In this document: piece by piece, positions 36,776-45,686 of the stretch
How the letters are laid out: each line of letters begins with the position of its first letter
Position numbering within the stretch: position 1 is the first letter of the stretch
From: Natrarchaeobius halalkaliphilus
GTDB lineage: Archaea; Halobacteriota; Halobacteria; Halobacteriales; Natrialbaceae
DNA: 64,000 nt
Direction: 5' to 3'
Assembly (NCBI RefSeq): GCF_003841485.1
Contig: NZ_REFY01000002.1
Location: 124,001 to 188,000 of the forward strand
Notes under the pieces: generated by a model
The model's input: only the letters and a program-made list of their open reading frames with translations
What the model was told of the DNA's origin: nothing
Database searches by the model: none
Translations under genes and position numbers: made by a program

Positions 36776-37981
36776 TCAGAACGTCGAGAGTTCGCCGTCG
36801 ATGACCCGACGGGTGATTCCGGTGACGTCGGCGAGTTCGCGGTCGACGATGGCTTCGACTTCGTCGTCGACGTCGGAGAGGGAGACGCCGTCGGCGGTGA
36901 CGACGTGGACGTCGGCCACGTGTGGTTGATCGATCGGACGGCCGATCTGGCTGAGAAGCCGCACTCGAAGGTCGCGAATGCCCGGAACCTCCTCGACGAC
37001 GTTCTCTGCGATTTCCGTCGAGAGCAGGTTGTAGATCTTCCCGATGTGGTTGACCGGGTTCTTGCCGCTGGTGGCTTCCATCGACATCGACCGATTCGGC
37101 GTGATGAGGCCGTTCGATCGGTTTCCGCGGCCGACGGAGCCGTCGTCTCCCTGCTCGGCGGAGGTCCCGGTGACGGTGAGGTAGATCGAACCCGACTCGT
37201 AGTCGTCGGCCGTGTTGACGTGGACGTCGACCGCGCGGTCCGTGTGTTCGTTAGCGACCGCCGCCACGAACTCGCGAACGGTTTCGACCGCATCCGCGTA
37301 GGCGTCCAGATCGTCGATGTGCTCGTCGATCATCGCCGCGGCGACCGTCACGTCGATCTTGTCGCCTTCGCGTTTGCCCATGAGCTTCACGTCGGGACCG
37401 AGATACGGATTGTCGGCGGCGAACTCGCCGTTGAGCCGACGTTCGGCCTCGTGAACGATCCGCTCGGTCTCGGTCAGTGGTGCGTGGCCGACGCCGAAAC
37501 TGGTGTCGTTTGCCATCGGGACGCGGACTTCGTCCTCACCGAAGACGTCCTGCAGATCGCCGCTGCCCTCACCGAGTTTGACGTCGACGACGATCTCTTC
37601 GCCGTACTCGAGCTGGGGAATCGTTTCCTCGATGTACTCTCGAGCGGCACGCAGTGCGATCGTCTCGGTCGGAATCGTCTGCCCGTCGTAGTGTTTGGTC
37701 GCGCGGCCAACGATCAACAGATAGATGGGATCGACGACCTCGCCGCCACCGAACGCGGGTGCGGCCTCGCCCGCGACCAGCTGGGTTTCGTCGGTGTTGA
37801 AGTGAAGCACCTCGCCAACTCGCTCGAGGTACGCGCGGGCGAGTGCGCCGGCGACGCTCTCGGCAACGCCGTCACAGATCGAGTCGGGATGTCCGATCCC
37901 CTTTCGTTCGACGATTTCGACTTCCTGATCCTCGACTGCCTGACGGTCGATCGGCTCGACTCGAATGTTCCGCTCGCTCAT
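36776..37981 (-). CDS. metK: S-adenosylmethionine synthetase (archaeal type)
   Basis: 401 residues. Archaeal MAT makes SAM from methionine and [21 protein letters not shown] near the N-terminus, the [16 protein letters not shown]-like region and the [20 protein letters not shown] segment identify it; the family is distinct from bacterial MetK. The ATG at 37981 is supported by a TATA-like box 28 bases away. Repeat copy B lies about 110 bases upstream, between this gene and the CYTH gene. Confidence 0.95.
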   Translation of the reverse strand: MSERNIRVEPIDRQAVEDQEVEIVERKGIGHPDSICDGVAESVAGALARAYLERVGEVLHFNTDETQLVAGEAAPAFGGGEVVDPIYLLIVGRATKHYDGQTIPTETIALRAAREYIEETIPQLEYGEEIVVDVKLGEGSGDLQDVFGEDEVRVPMANDTSFGVGHAPLTETERIVHEAERRLNGEFAADNPYLGPDVKLMGKREGDKIDVTVAAAMIDEHIDDLDAYADAVETVREFVAAVANEHTDRAVDVHVNTADDYESGSIYLTVTGTSAEQGDDGSVGRGNRSNGLITPNRSMSMEATSGKNPVNHIGKIYNLLSTEIAENVVEEVPGIRDLRVRLLSQIGRPIDQPHVADVHVVTADGVSLSDVDDEVEAIVDRELADVTGITRRVIDGELSTF

Positions 37982-38006
37982 TACCGGGTCTTTGCGGAGC
38001 GAAGTT

Positions 38007-38012
38007 CTATAA
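38007..38012 (-). promoter_or_regulatory. TATA-like box of metK
   Basis: TTATAG on the minus strand, 28 bases from the ATG at 37981, fits a leaderless start. Confidence 0.45.
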
Positions 38013-38087
38013 CTTGCGGAAACAGATTCGGTCCGGAAAATTCTTGGTAGTAATACACCGGCGGATCGCCAGTGCAATGGGGCGCTC

Positions 38088-38169
38088 ATACGGTCCGCTG
38101 TAACTGTTTACCGGCGCACTCGGAACCCGGTCCCCGAATACGCCGGTACTGACTTACAGCAGACCGTAT
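38088..38169 (+). repeat. 82-bp palindromic repeat, copy B
   Basis: Left arm ATACGGTCCGCTGTAACTG and right arm GACTTACAGCAGACCGTAT; the inner part continues ACCGGCG/CGCCGGT. The last T plus the following CA form the TGA stop codon of the CYTH gene (38169-38171, minus strand). Same length and orientation as copy A. Confidence 0.88.
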
Positions 38170-38786
38170 CACGACTCGAGCGAAAGCTCGAGATAGGAGG
38201 TCCGGATCTGGTTCGTCGGATCGAGTCCGATCAGCTCGAGAACCGCGTAGGCACCGTCGCGAGCGGGCTCGAGGTCGGTTTCGGCCTCGACGTCGGTTTC
38301 GACTTCGAGGAACTCCCCCACGCCGTCGACGGTATCGAGCGTAATCGTGTACTCGCGATCTGATGTGGTGGCGTCGAAAGTAGTGGTGTCGGGAGTGGCG
38401 TCCGCGGGTGTCTCGAGGACGTCCACGAGTCGGATCACGAACCGTTCTCGCTCCTTTCGGACGGTCGCGGCGGCCTCGAAGCCGAGATTCGTCAGGATCC
38501 CGGCCACGGTCTCTCGGCTGGCCACGGTCGTCTCGAGTTCCTTTCGGGTCTTCGACTCGTCGTCGACGAGCGGGCCCTTGTAGGTGAGCCTGGTTTCGTT
38601 GGTCCCCTCGGTCGGACGTTCCGTCCGGATTCGGAGCGCCTCGTCCGTGTCGGGAAACGAGCGGTGTGGCGCGTCGTAGTAGCTGTCGGTCTGGACGACG
38701 GTCCCATCGGACGCCACCTCGAGTTCCTCGAGACGCGACCGGACGGAGGCGAGATCCGCGGGGACCTTGACTTCGACCTCGTACAT
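38169..38786 (-). CDS. CYTH-domain protein (class IV adenylate cyclase-like, CyaB)
   Basis: 205 residues from the ATG at 38786; an ATG two codons upstream is also possible. It begins with the ExExK triphosphate-binding signature (YEVEVKVPAD) and keeps SYYDAPHRSF, LRIRTERP, RLTYKGPL and the C-terminal LELIGLDPTNQIRTSYLEL that define the CyaB branch of CYTH tunnel-fold enzymes. Members act on triphosphates (thiamine triphosphatase, polyphosphatase or adenylate cyclase). The archaeal activity is not established. The stop codon is the edge of repeat copy B. Confidence 0.85.
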   Translation of the reverse strand: MYEVEVKVPADLASVRSRLEELEVASDGTVVQTDSYYDAPHRSFPDTDEALRIRTERPTEGTNETRLTYKGPLVDDESKTRKELETTVASRETVAGILTNLGFEAAATVRKERERFVIRLVDVLETPADATPDTTTFDATTSDREYTITLDTVDGVGEFLEVETDVEAETDLEPARDGAYAVLELIGLDPTNQIRTSYLELSLES

Positions 38787-38845
38787 GTTCATCAAGAGGG
38801 TGGTCGATCCTAAGTATCGGTCGCTCTCGAGCCAAAGCGTCGTAC

Positions 38846-38851
38846 TTAAAT
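38846..38851 (+). promoter_or_regulatory. TATA-like box of the FKBP gene
   Basis: TTAAAT about 27 bases upstream of the ATG at 38875, leaderless spacing. Confidence 0.45.
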
Positions 38852-38874
38852 GTCGACGGCGGGACGTACAACGT

Positions 38875-39867
38875 ATGACCGAGGAACAGGAGGCCGAGCT
38901 AGAGGAGCAGGCCGATGACGTCGATGAAGAAGTAGATGAAACCGCCGACGAAGCCGACGGGCTTCAGAACGGCGATTTCGTCGAGATCGAGTACACCGCG
39001 TACACCGTCGAGGGTGAGCAGCTGGTCGACACGACCGACCCCGACGTCGCGGAAGAGGAGGGTGTCGACGCCCAGGGCCAGGAGTTTAAACCCCGAACGA
39101 TCAGCCTCGGAGAGGGCCACATCTTCGAGGGCGTCGAAGAAGCGCTAACCGGGAGCGAGGCCGGCGATTCCGGAACCGTTACTATCGATTCCGAAGACGC
39201 CTTCGGAGAGTACGACGCCGACAACGTCGAAACCGTCAGCGCCGAGAAGATCGCTGAGGACGACCGCCATCCCGGCGCGAACGTCCAGATCGATGGCCGA
39301 CAGGGCTACATCAGCACGATCATCGGCGGCCGCGCTCGCGTCGACTTCAACCACCCGCTCGCGGGTGAGGACGTCGAGTACGAATACGAGATCGTCGACG
39401 TCGTCGACGACCGCGAACAGCAGGCTGCCGGCCTGTTCGAGATGTACCTCGGCCTCGAGCCGGAGCTGTGGATCGAGACCGACGAGGTCGAAGAGGAAGT
39501 CCCCGTCGAACCCGACGAGGACGGCGAGAGTTCGGAGGAGCCGGACGAAGGCGACGAGCCAGCCGAGCCGGAGTTCGAAACGGAGGTCGTCGAGAAGGAG
39601 ACGCTGTATCTCGAGGCGACGCCCCAGATGACGATGGACCAGCAGTGGATGATGGGCAAACAGCAGATCGGTCAGGACATCATCGAAAAGATCGGTGTCG
39701 ACCGCGTCATCGTCCAAGAAGTTATCGACGGGATGGGTGGCATGGGAATGCCCGGAATGATGGGCGGCATGGGCGGTATGGGCGGCGGCGATATCGAGGA
39801 GGCACTCGAGGACGCCGACGTCGATGCCGACGAGATCGTCGAAGAGCTCGAAGGCGCAGAGGAGTAA
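38875..39867 (+). CDS. FKBP-type peptidyl-prolyl cis-trans isomerase (SlyD-like, long)
   Basis: 330 residues. An acidic N-terminus (~30 residues) precedes a split FKBP domain (FVEIEYTAYTVEGEQLVDTT, EDAFGEYD) with an inserted chaperone flap and FNHPLAGEDVEYEYEIVDV. A C-terminal extension of ~150 residues contains an acidic linker, METAL-like Met/Gly repeats (MGGMGMPGMMGGMGG) and an acidic end. It isomerises prolyl bonds and probably acts as a folding chaperone in the cytoplasm. Divergent from the CYTH gene. Confidence 0.9.
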   Translation: MTEEQEAELEEQADDVDEEVDETADEADGLQNGDFVEIEYTAYTVEGEQLVDTTDPDVAEEEGVDAQGQEFKPRTISLGEGHIFEGVEEALTGSEAGDSGTVTIDSEDAFGEYDADNVETVSAEKIAEDDRHPGANVQIDGRQGYISTIIGGRARVDFNHPLAGEDVEYEYEIVDVVDDREQQAAGLFEMYLGLEPELWIETDEVEEEVPVEPDEDGESSEEPDEGDEPAEPEFETEVVEKETLYLEATPQMTMDQQWMMGKQQIGQDIIEKIGVDRVIVQEVIDGMGGMGMPGMMGGMGGMGGGDIEEALEDADVDADEIVEELEGAEE

Positions 39868-40013
39868 GCGACGACGCACTCGAGTTCGACTACTGTCGTT
39901 TTCGGGGCCGAGGGTTCGAGTGGACGATCACGGAAGCCAACGACCGAGCGACCGCTTCGACGGCCAGACTCGAAGCGGAAACTCCAGTCACCTTCCCGGA
40001 AACCGAGGCGGGA

Positions 40014-40640
40014 TCACGCGATATCGCGACTCGTGTCGATCGCGACTTCTTCCGTCAGTTCGAGTTTGACCGTGTCGGTCGGCTGATCGCCGTGGCGAAA
40101 CTTCGGCACCGTGAGATGGTTCTCGAGTTCCGTCCCCGCGATTTTCGTCCGGAGATCGAACACTGCATCCACGGCGTGATGGGTTCGAACCCTGTTTGCA
40201 GGCACGGTATCGCCCTTCAGACAGTGTACCACCGCGAGACTGTCGGTCTCGAGCATTCGGGACTTCAATTCGTTGAGAAAGGTGGTGTACTCGTCGGTGT
40301 CGGCGCGTTCGAGGACGTCCATCGTATCGATGATGAGGTTTGCACCGTCGGGCAGCGCTTCGATCAGCGTGGTCGCCTCCTCGAGGGGAGAGTCTCCCGT
40401 GATGTGTCGAATCGTCGGGCTGCCGACTGACGAGGGGGAGCTTTCGATCGCATCGCTGATGGCCTCGTCGGAGCGCTCGGTCGAGAGGTAGAGCGTTCCG
40501 CGTGCTGCGGTGAGTTCGTACAGCAACAGCTCGGACTGGCTGGCCGGGCTGGCGGTGAACGCGACGACACAGCCCGGCGGAAGTCCGCCGCCCAATTTAC
40601 GGTCCAGCACGTCGATCCCGGTTTCGAGGCGCTCTCCCAT
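40014..40640 (-). CDS. RecA/KaiC-like protein with degenerate P-loop (DUF7125-like)
   Basis: 208 residues. The architecture is that of a single KaiC-like RecA domain (TGIDVLDRKLGGGLPPGCVVAF, then NLIIDTMDVLE as Walker B). However, the Walker A position reads TASPASQSE, without GK[ST]. ATP hydrolysis is therefore doubtful. It fits a haloarchaeal family of regulatory RecA paralogues. It is divergent from pyrB. Function unknown. Confidence 0.72.
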   Translation of the reverse strand: MGERLETGIDVLDRKLGGGLPPGCVVAFTASPASQSELLLYELTAARGTLYLSTERSDEAISDAIESSPSSVGSPTIRHITGDSPLEEATTLIEALPDGANLIIDTMDVLERADTDEYTTFLNELKSRMLETDSLAVVHCLKGDTVPANRVRTHHAVDAVFDLRTKIAGTELENHLTVPKFRHGDQPTDTVKLELTEEVAIDTSRDIA

Positions 40641-40760
40641 TCAGATGTGGTGGATTTCTCCAGTGGCCGCATAATTCTTTGCCTTTGATTCCGGCCCAAA
40701 ACGAACGGTCGGCGGGACTCGAGAGGCTGTCGGGGAACACTCGCCCTCGCGAGCGAAGTG

Positions 40761-40768
40761 TTATATAA
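40761..40768 (+). promoter_or_regulatory. TATA box of pyrB
   Basis: TTATATAA lies 51 bases upstream of the pyrB ATG and would give a short (~25 nt) leader. Confidence 0.45.
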
Positions 40769-40819
40769 TCGACTCCGAATGGAGGGATTGAAGGGGAACG
40801 CAAGAGCGTACACGAACGA

Positions 40820-41755
40820 ATGCGACACGAACATCTCATCACGAGCAAACAACTCTCGCGGGCCGACATCGAAACCGTTCTCGATCACGCTGCAGCGATC
40901 GATGCCGATCCCGAAATCGTCGCAGGTCGCCACGCGGGAACGCTGCTCGGGCTCCTGTTTTTCGAGCCGAGTACGCGGACGAAAATGAGCTTCGAGACCG
41001 CGATGAAACGTCTCGGTGGCGACGTCGTCGACATGGGTTCGGTCGACTCCTCGAGCGTCAAAAAAGGCGAGACGCTCGCGGATACGGTCCGCGTCATCGA
41101 CGGCTACACGGACGCACTGGTGTTGCGCCACCCGAAACAGGGAGCGGCGACGATGGCGAGTGAGTTCGTCGACGTCCCGCTGTTGAACGCGGGCGATGGC
41201 GCTGGCCATCATCCGACGCAGACGCTGCTCGACCTGTACACGATCCGGGAGAACGCCGGGCTCGACGACCTCACGATCGGCATCATGGGCGACCTGAAGT
41301 ACGGACGAACCGTTCACTCGCTCGCCTACGCGCTGACGAACTTCGACGCACATCAGCATTTCATCAGTCCGCAGAGCCTGCGGCTTCCCCGAGAGGTCGT
41401 CTACGATCTCCACCAGGCGGGCGACGGTGCGGGCGTTCGCGAACACGAAACACTCGAGGAGATCCTCCCGTCGCTCGACGTCCTCTACGTCACGCGGATC
41501 CAGCGCGAGCGGTTCCCGGACGAAAACGAGTACCAACAGATCGCGGGTGAGTACCAGATCGACCTCGAGACGCTCTCGGTTGCGGGTGACGAGCTGACCG
41601 TGATGCACCCCCTCCCCCGCGTCGACGAGATCGCATCGGAGATCGACGACACCGAGTACGCGGCGTACTTCGAGCAGGCACACAACGGAGTTCCGGTTCG
41701 AATGGCGCTGTTGGATCTGCTGTTGGAGAGCAACGGAGGTGACACCGGTGAGTAA
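40820..41755 (+). CDS. pyrB: Aspartate carbamoyltransferase catalytic subunit
   Basis: 311 residues. It transfers the carbamoyl group to aspartate in pyrimidine biosynthesis. Carbamoyl-phosphate loop [14 protein letters not shown], the 80s-loop region [25 protein letters not shown] and HPLPRVDE are all intact. Translationally coupled with pyrI, whose start lies inside its last codons; the two form the regulated holoenzyme. Confidence 0.96.
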   Translation: MRHEHLITSKQLSRADIETVLDHAAAIDADPEIVAGRHAGTLLGLLFFEPSTRTKMSFETAMKRLGGDVVDMGSVDSSSVKKGETLADTVRVIDGYTDALVLRHPKQGAATMASEFVDVPLLNAGDGAGHHPTQTLLDLYTIRENAGLDDLTIGIMGDLKYGRTVHSLAYALTNFDAHQHFISPQSLRLPREVVYDLHQAGDGAGVREHETLEEILPSLDVLYVTRIQRERFPDENEYQQIAGEYQIDLETLSVAGDELTVMHPLPRVDEIASEIDDTEYAAYFEQAHNGVPVRMALLDLLLESNGGDTGE

Positions 41756-42209
41756 CGATCACGAACTCCGCGTCAGCAAGATCCGGCACGGAACCGTTAT
41801 CGATCACGTTCGCGCGGGTCAGGCGCTCAACGTTCTCGCGATTCTGGGGATCGACGGCGGCGACGGGGAGGAGGTTTCGGTCGGTATCAACGTTCCGTCC
41901 GATCGGCTGGCGCGAAAGGATATCGTCAAGGTCGAAGACCGAGAGCTCAGCCAGGACGAGGTGGACGTTCTCTCGTTGATCGCACCCGACGCCTCGATCA
42001 ACATCGTTCGGGAGTACGAAGTCGTCGAAAAACACCGCGTCGAACGTCCCGACGCCGTCGAAGGCGTCCTCTCGTGTCCCAACCCGGGCTGTATCACGAC
42101 GGGTGGCGAGCCGGTGACGTCCCAGTTCGAGGTGCTCGAGGACGGAGTTCGATGTGCGTACTGCGGGACGATCACCAGAGAGGAGATCGCCTCGTTGATC
42201 GACACCTGA
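41748..42209 (+). CDS. pyrI: Aspartate carbamoyltransferase regulatory subunit
   Basis: 153 residues starting at GTG 41748, five bases after the strong ribosome-binding site GGAGGTGA (41735-41742); an in-frame GTG at 41739 overlaps that site and is rejected. The N-terminal allosteric domain carries [12 protein letters not shown] and the C-terminal zinc domain has Cys residues in SCPNPGC and CAYCGT. It binds nucleotide effectors and regulates PyrB. Repeat copy C lies 33 bases downstream. Confidence 0.95.
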   Translation: MSNDHELRVSKIRHGTVIDHVRAGQALNVLAILGIDGGDGEEVSVGINVPSDRLARKDIVKVEDRELSQDEVDVLSLIAPDASINIVREYEVVEKHRVERPDAVEGVLSCPNPGCITTGGEPVTSQFEVLEDGVRCAYCGTITREEIASLIDT

Positions 42210-42241
42210 CCGGAGGATTCGTTGGGTGTGTGAATCGTTTC

Positions 42242-42323
42242 ATACGGTCTGCTGTAAGTCAGCACCGGCGTATCCGGTGACCGGGTGCCGGGTGCGCCGG
42301 TAAACAGTTACAGCAGACCGTAT
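42242..42323 (-). repeat. 82-bp palindromic repeat, copy C (opposite orientation)
   Basis: Left arm ATACGGTCTGCTGTAAGTCA and right arm TAAACAGTTACAGCAGACCGT. Read on the minus strand it aligns with copy B along its whole length, including much of the centre. It is 33 bases after the pyrI stop. Confidence 0.88.
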
Positions 42324-42401
42324 CAGTCGGTACTCTCGTGTTCATCACGAGAAAACTGTCCAGAATATCTAAGTGGATACCGCACCTTCGTCTAATCGTA
42401 C

Positions 42402-42521
42402 ATGTCGCGTACACTCAAGATTGTGGTCGCCCTGGTCGTCGTCGCCGTCCTCTGGAAGGTCCTTATCGCCTCCTCGGACGTCGAAGAGATCGAGTACGAC
42501 CCCGTCGATTCCGTCGAATAG
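42402..42521 (+). CDS. Single-pass membrane microprotein (39 residues)
   Basis: ATG to TAG frame encoding SRTLKIVVALVVVAVLWKVL, one hydrophobic helix with a basic N-terminus, followed by an acidic tail (ASSDVEEIEYDPVDSVE). Composition and topology look like a real haloarchaeal small membrane protein. It is preceded by repeat copy C and followed after 46 bases by the next gene in the same direction. Confidence 0.55.
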   Translation: MSRTLKIVVALVVVAVLWKVLIASSDVEEIEYDPVDSVE

Positions 42522-42567
42522 ATCGCTAACCGAACGGCTTACGGCGACGGCGTCGTACCCTTTGGGT

Positions 42568-43407
42568 ATGTACGGCGTCGTCACCCGTAACGCTGAAGAA
42601 GTCCGCTGGCCCGAGTTCGATCGCGGCTGTTACGAGGTCAAAGACGTGACCGGACGGTCCGCCGAACCGATCGAAGACGGCGTCAACATGGTGTCGTGTT
42701 TCGGTGACAACGCCGCCGCGGACGCCGATCCGTCACTCGTGCCCGTCGACGACCTCGGACGGCCCGCGACGCGAGACAGGACGTACTTCGACTGGGACTA
42801 CATCTGCCCCAGTCGGCGGGACTATCGAACGGGACTACTCGAGGTCGTCGACGACTGTGTCGAGGCAAACGAGGACGTTCGACTCGACGACGTTGGATTC
42901 CCGCGATCGGAGTACTGTCGCTGTGGCGTCTGCGAACGAGCGTTCGACGAGAGCGACTTCGAGGACAGACTCGAGTGGCGCGCACGCGTCATCACTGGGT
43001 TCGTCGCGGAGGCGGCGTCACGAATCCCCGGTCGAGTCTATCTGACGCTGTATCCAGACCCTTACCCCGGTCATCTGTACGAACGATCCGGCCTCGACCT
43101 CGCTGCTCTCGAAGAGTACGTCGACGAGTTCGTCGTCCCACTGTACGACACGGCCTACGAGACGACGTACTGGCTCGAAACGATCGCAAAGGGATTCGAA
43201 AGCGCACTCGAGACGCCGTTTTCGATCGAACTGTACGCCGTCAACGTCGATATCGACAATTTGATCCACGCACTCGACGTCGCCAACGAGTACGGTAACG
43301 ACGTCTTCTTCGGGTACGATGCGACCAACGCGAAGGCGGCGATACGCCGGATGCGAGCCGACGACAGGGAGGGAGTAACCCACGGCGAACCGGGCTCTGA
43401 GCCGTGA
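42568..43407 (+). CDS. Haloarchaeal conserved protein, unknown function
   Basis: 279 residues from the ATG at 42568. It shows FDWDYICPSRRDYRTGLLEVV, an SEYCRCGVCERAFDESDFED segment with three Cys, and RVYLTLYPDPYPGHLYERSG followed by alternating helix/strand sequence to VFFGYDATNAKAAIRRM. The strand-helix alternation with Asp/Glu at strand ends looks like a TIM barrel of glycoside-hydrolase type, but this is inference and no family was recognised. No signal peptide. Confidence 0.6.
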   Translation: MYGVVTRNAEEVRWPEFDRGCYEVKDVTGRSAEPIEDGVNMVSCFGDNAAADADPSLVPVDDLGRPATRDRTYFDWDYICPSRRDYRTGLLEVVDDCVEANEDVRLDDVGFPRSEYCRCGVCERAFDESDFEDRLEWRARVITGFVAEAASRIPGRVYLTLYPDPYPGHLYERSGLDLAALEEYVDEFVVPLYDTAYETTYWLETIAKGFESALETPFSIELYAVNVDIDNLIHALDVANEYGNDVFFGYDATNAKAAIRRMRADDREGVTHGEPGSEP

Positions 43408-43474
43408 CGGCGACCACGAAGCGGACGTCGAACGACGAGTTCGATGCGTTACCCGAGCAGGAACGGGATGTCCG

Positions 43475-44059
43475 ATGAAGCGGCGATCTCTCATTGTCGG
43501 TTCTGTCGGCCTGTGCGGTCTGAGCGGGTGTCTCGATGACTCGAGCGTAGACGAACCGAGCGATTCGACGGCCACGTCTTCCGATGACGACTCCCTCGAA
43601 CCACCGTTTACGATCAGGACGGTCGACGCGCCGGGAAGTCCAGCCGGCGAGATGACGGTTCCGCGATCCGGAGCGCTTCTCGTCAACTTCACTCGAATGG
43701 CGTGTCCGACGAGTGCAGAGATGCTCTCGACGCTGGGAACGGTCTCTGATACGCTCTCAGACGACCACGATCACGATTCGGGCGACGCACCCGTTCGATT
43801 GCTCTCCGTTACGGACCCGACCCGCGGTCTTTCCCCTTCCGAAACCGAGCTAGCCGAGTGGTGGGACGATAACGACGGGAGGTGGCCGGTCGGTATCGAC
43901 TCCGATGGCAGGCTCAATCGGTATTACGACGTTGCCGGTTTTCCGATGACGATTATTATCGATAGCGAGGGGACGGTCCACTGGCGAAACAGGCGCGGGA
44001 CGACCGCAAACAACGTCCTCACTGCGATCGATACCGTTCTCGAGGACGGATCGGACTGA
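43475..44059 (+). CDS. TlpA-like thioredoxin-fold lipoprotein
   Basis: 194 residues. Signal with lipobox (SLIVGSVGLCGLSGC; lipidated Cys near residue 19), then an acidic Ser/Asp linker, then a redoxin fold (ALLVNFTRMACPTSAEMLSTL ... FPMTIIIDSEGTVHWRNR). The active-site position reads CPTS, so only the first Cys of CxxC remains; a dithiol-disulfide exchange is unlikely and a peroxiredoxin-like or binding role is possible. Anchored outside the membrane. Confidence 0.75.
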   Translation: MKRRSLIVGSVGLCGLSGCLDDSSVDEPSDSTATSSDDDSLEPPFTIRTVDAPGSPAGEMTVPRSGALLVNFTRMACPTSAEMLSTLGTVSDTLSDDHDHDSGDAPVRLLSVTDPTRGLSPSETELAEWWDDNDGRWPVGIDSDGRLNRYYDVAGFPMTIIIDSEGTVHWRNRRGTTANNVLTAIDTVLEDGSD

Positions 44060-44105
44060 CGAATGCGGTCGCGTCACCCATCCCGTTCGACGCGTGTTTC
44101 GGGAA

Positions 44106-44276
44106 TTATCGAGTTTCGTCGCCGGGAAGATGATTGCCCGATTGCATCTCCCGATAGGTCGTACAGGCCGGACAGCCGTGGACGACGTCGCCGTTGTCTC
44201 CGAACACCCGGGCGAATTGCTGCGTAACGTGCGTACCGCAGTTTCGACAGCGGGCACCCGCCGTGGACGATTCCAT
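44106..44276 (-). CDS. Small zinc-ribbon protein (DUF7563-like)
   Basis: 56 residues starting at the ATG at 44276. CRNCGTHVTQQFARVFGDN followed by HGCPACTTYREM gives two CxxC pairs that should hold one zinc. It matches a family of small haloarchaeal zinc-ribbon proteins of unknown role. The upstream extension in frame lacks family features. Confidence 0.65.
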   Translation of the reverse strand: MESSTAGARCRNCGTHVTQQFARVFGDNGDVVHGCPACTTYREMQSGNHLPGDETR

Positions 44277-44741
44277 TGGCCGCCAGTTCTGGGACCTCAT
44301 GGTACGACCGAGGGAAGCAAACCTGAATAAAGGACGCAGACCGTTCACCCACCCCGATCGAGCGGATTGGCAGAAATATGCGGTTTCCGGGGATGGTTCG
44401 CCCGACAGAATCCACCAGACACCGTATTTCGGATCGACCGTCCGTTCGACCTCAACGTGAGTTCAGATAAGTTGACTTGCATTCGACGGGCAAATCGAGC
44501 ATTGATCGCTCGGAACGCGAGCCGAAATGAGAGATTTCGTCATCGAAAGCAGACATTTCAGATCGTAAGATCATCCTTCGGAAGAGAAGGTCCCTCGTTA
44601 TAAAATACCTCTCTCGCCTACTGCTCGAGTCGCTAGACGTGATCGAGGACGCAGGACAGCAGTTCGACAACGTCTCGGATCGGCCCCTCTCGTCGAAGAG
44701 AGCGAATCGAGCGAATCGGTTGGAGAGGACTACCTACGATA
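44277..44741. other. Intergenic stretch with a promoter-like box
   Basis: No supported gene. TTATAAAATA at 44598-44607 is a good TATA-like box and could give the downstream wHTH gene a ~110-nt leader. That leader contains CTCT/AGAG pairing and a GCGAATCGA direct repeat (about 44698-44717). Confidence 0.4.
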
Positions 44742-45074
44742 ATGTCCACCAAAGCAAGTAATACACGACCCGACCAGACTGGCGATCCCGAAGCACAACT
44801 CGACGTGCTCGGAGATACGTGTGCACGAACGATCATCGTCGCAACGAGCAACGGCCCCAAGACGGCAAAAGAGCTGACTGAACGTACCGAAAGTTCATCG
44901 GCCACCGTTTACCGCCGAATTAACAGCTTGCTCGAGAGCGATCTCCTGGCCGAATGCATCCGATTCGAGGAGGACGGATCGCACACGACCGCCTACGAGG
45001 CGACGGTCGAACAGCTTACGGTCCGGATCGATCCGGACGGTATCAACGTTTCGCTGTCACGTCTCGAGGAGTGA
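44742..45074 (+). CDS. ArsR-type winged-helix regulator
   Basis: 110 residues. LGDTCARTIIVATSNGPKTAKEL followed by RTESSSATVYRRINSLLESDLL is a classical winged helix with recognition helix SSSATVYRRIN, then a wing and a short dimerisation tail (VRIDPDGINVSLSRLEE). It has no metal-binding Cys. It precedes the PadR-type gene and the glycan locus; whether it regulates them is unknown. Confidence 0.8.
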   Translation: MSTKASNTRPDQTGDPEAQLDVLGDTCARTIIVATSNGPKTAKELTERTESSSATVYRRINSLLESDLLAECIRFEEDGSHTTAYEATVEQLTVRIDPDGINVSLSRLEE

Positions 45075-45218
45075 CCGCGCTGGCCGAGGAGTTGCCATCG
45101 GACGATCGAGAGGAACGTTCGTCGTCGACGTTCTCGAGCGCATCACAGTCCCAAAAACGGAGAGTTTAGCGAGCCGAACGAATAGTGAAAGCATACCGAA
45201 CAGGTCTGTATGATACGG

Positions 45219-45227
45219 ATAACAAAT
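45219..45227 (+). promoter_or_regulatory. ATAACAAA motif upstream of the PadR gene
   Basis: ATAACAAAT lies 34 bases before the PadR ATG. It shares the ATAACAAA core with the boxes upstream of the glycan transcription units, which suggests autoregulation or a shared promoter type. Confidence 0.5.
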
Positions 45228-45261
45228 ATCTACTCAGTGGAACGGTCACTGTGATTGAGCA

Positions 45262-45537
45262 ATGCACGATCTGACCGGCTTTCAGCGAGACCTGCTGTAC
45301 GTGATCGCGGGTGCGGATCGACCGTCGGGCCAGACAGTCAAAGACGAAGTCGAGAAGTACTACAGCTCCGAGATCAATCACGGTCGCCTGTACCCAAATC
45401 TCGATACGTTGGTCAACAAAGAGCTGGTCGAAAAAGGACAACTAGACAGACGAACGAACTACTACGCGATCACGGACGATGGAAGACAGCGAATCGACGA
45501 ACGCCGCGAGTGGGAACGACAGTACGTCGACGTGTGA
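45262..45537 (+). CDS. PadR-family transcriptional regulator
   Basis: 91 residues, essentially the N-terminal winged helix of PadR: LTGFQRDLLYVIAGADRPSGQTVKDEVEKYY, then NHGRLYPNLDTLVNKELVEKG and NYYAITDDGRQRI. The long C-terminal effector domain of PadR proteins is absent, as in other haloarchaeal PadR-like regulators. It stands at the left edge of the glycan locus, with the first locus gene 150 bases downstream, and carries the shared motif in its own upstream region. It is the best local candidate for the protein reading that motif. Confidence 0.88.
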   Translation: MHDLTGFQRDLLYVIAGADRPSGQTVKDEVEKYYSSEINHGRLYPNLDTLVNKELVEKGQLDRRTNYYAITDDGRQRIDERREWERQYVDV

Positions 45538-45587
45538 CGATCACTCGCCGGTCGCGCCGTGATCATCCGCTGGTTGATAACTCGGAC

Positions 45588-45598
45588 ATAACAAAGCG
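45588..45598 (+). promoter_or_regulatory. ATAACAAAGCG motif upstream of the DUF1616 gene
   Basis: Exact consensus copy, 88 bases before the start codon; a GATAAC half-like sequence lies about 12 bases to its left. Confidence 0.5.
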
Positions 45599-45686
45599 CT
45601 AGCGAACGGAAGTTGGCTTCGACAATGCTGTCTGATCCGTTCGCGGCTAACCGAACTGTTGTTCGAAGAATCACGGGGCCGTATCG

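Noticed and set aside
36905-38050. Long open frame antisense to metK
   Set aside because: No recognisable motif; metK has full family conservation on the opposite strand.
44640-44762. Short open frame from a GTG upstream of the ArsR-type gene
   Set aside because: About 38 codons overlapping the next gene, no ribosome-binding site and no family resemblance.
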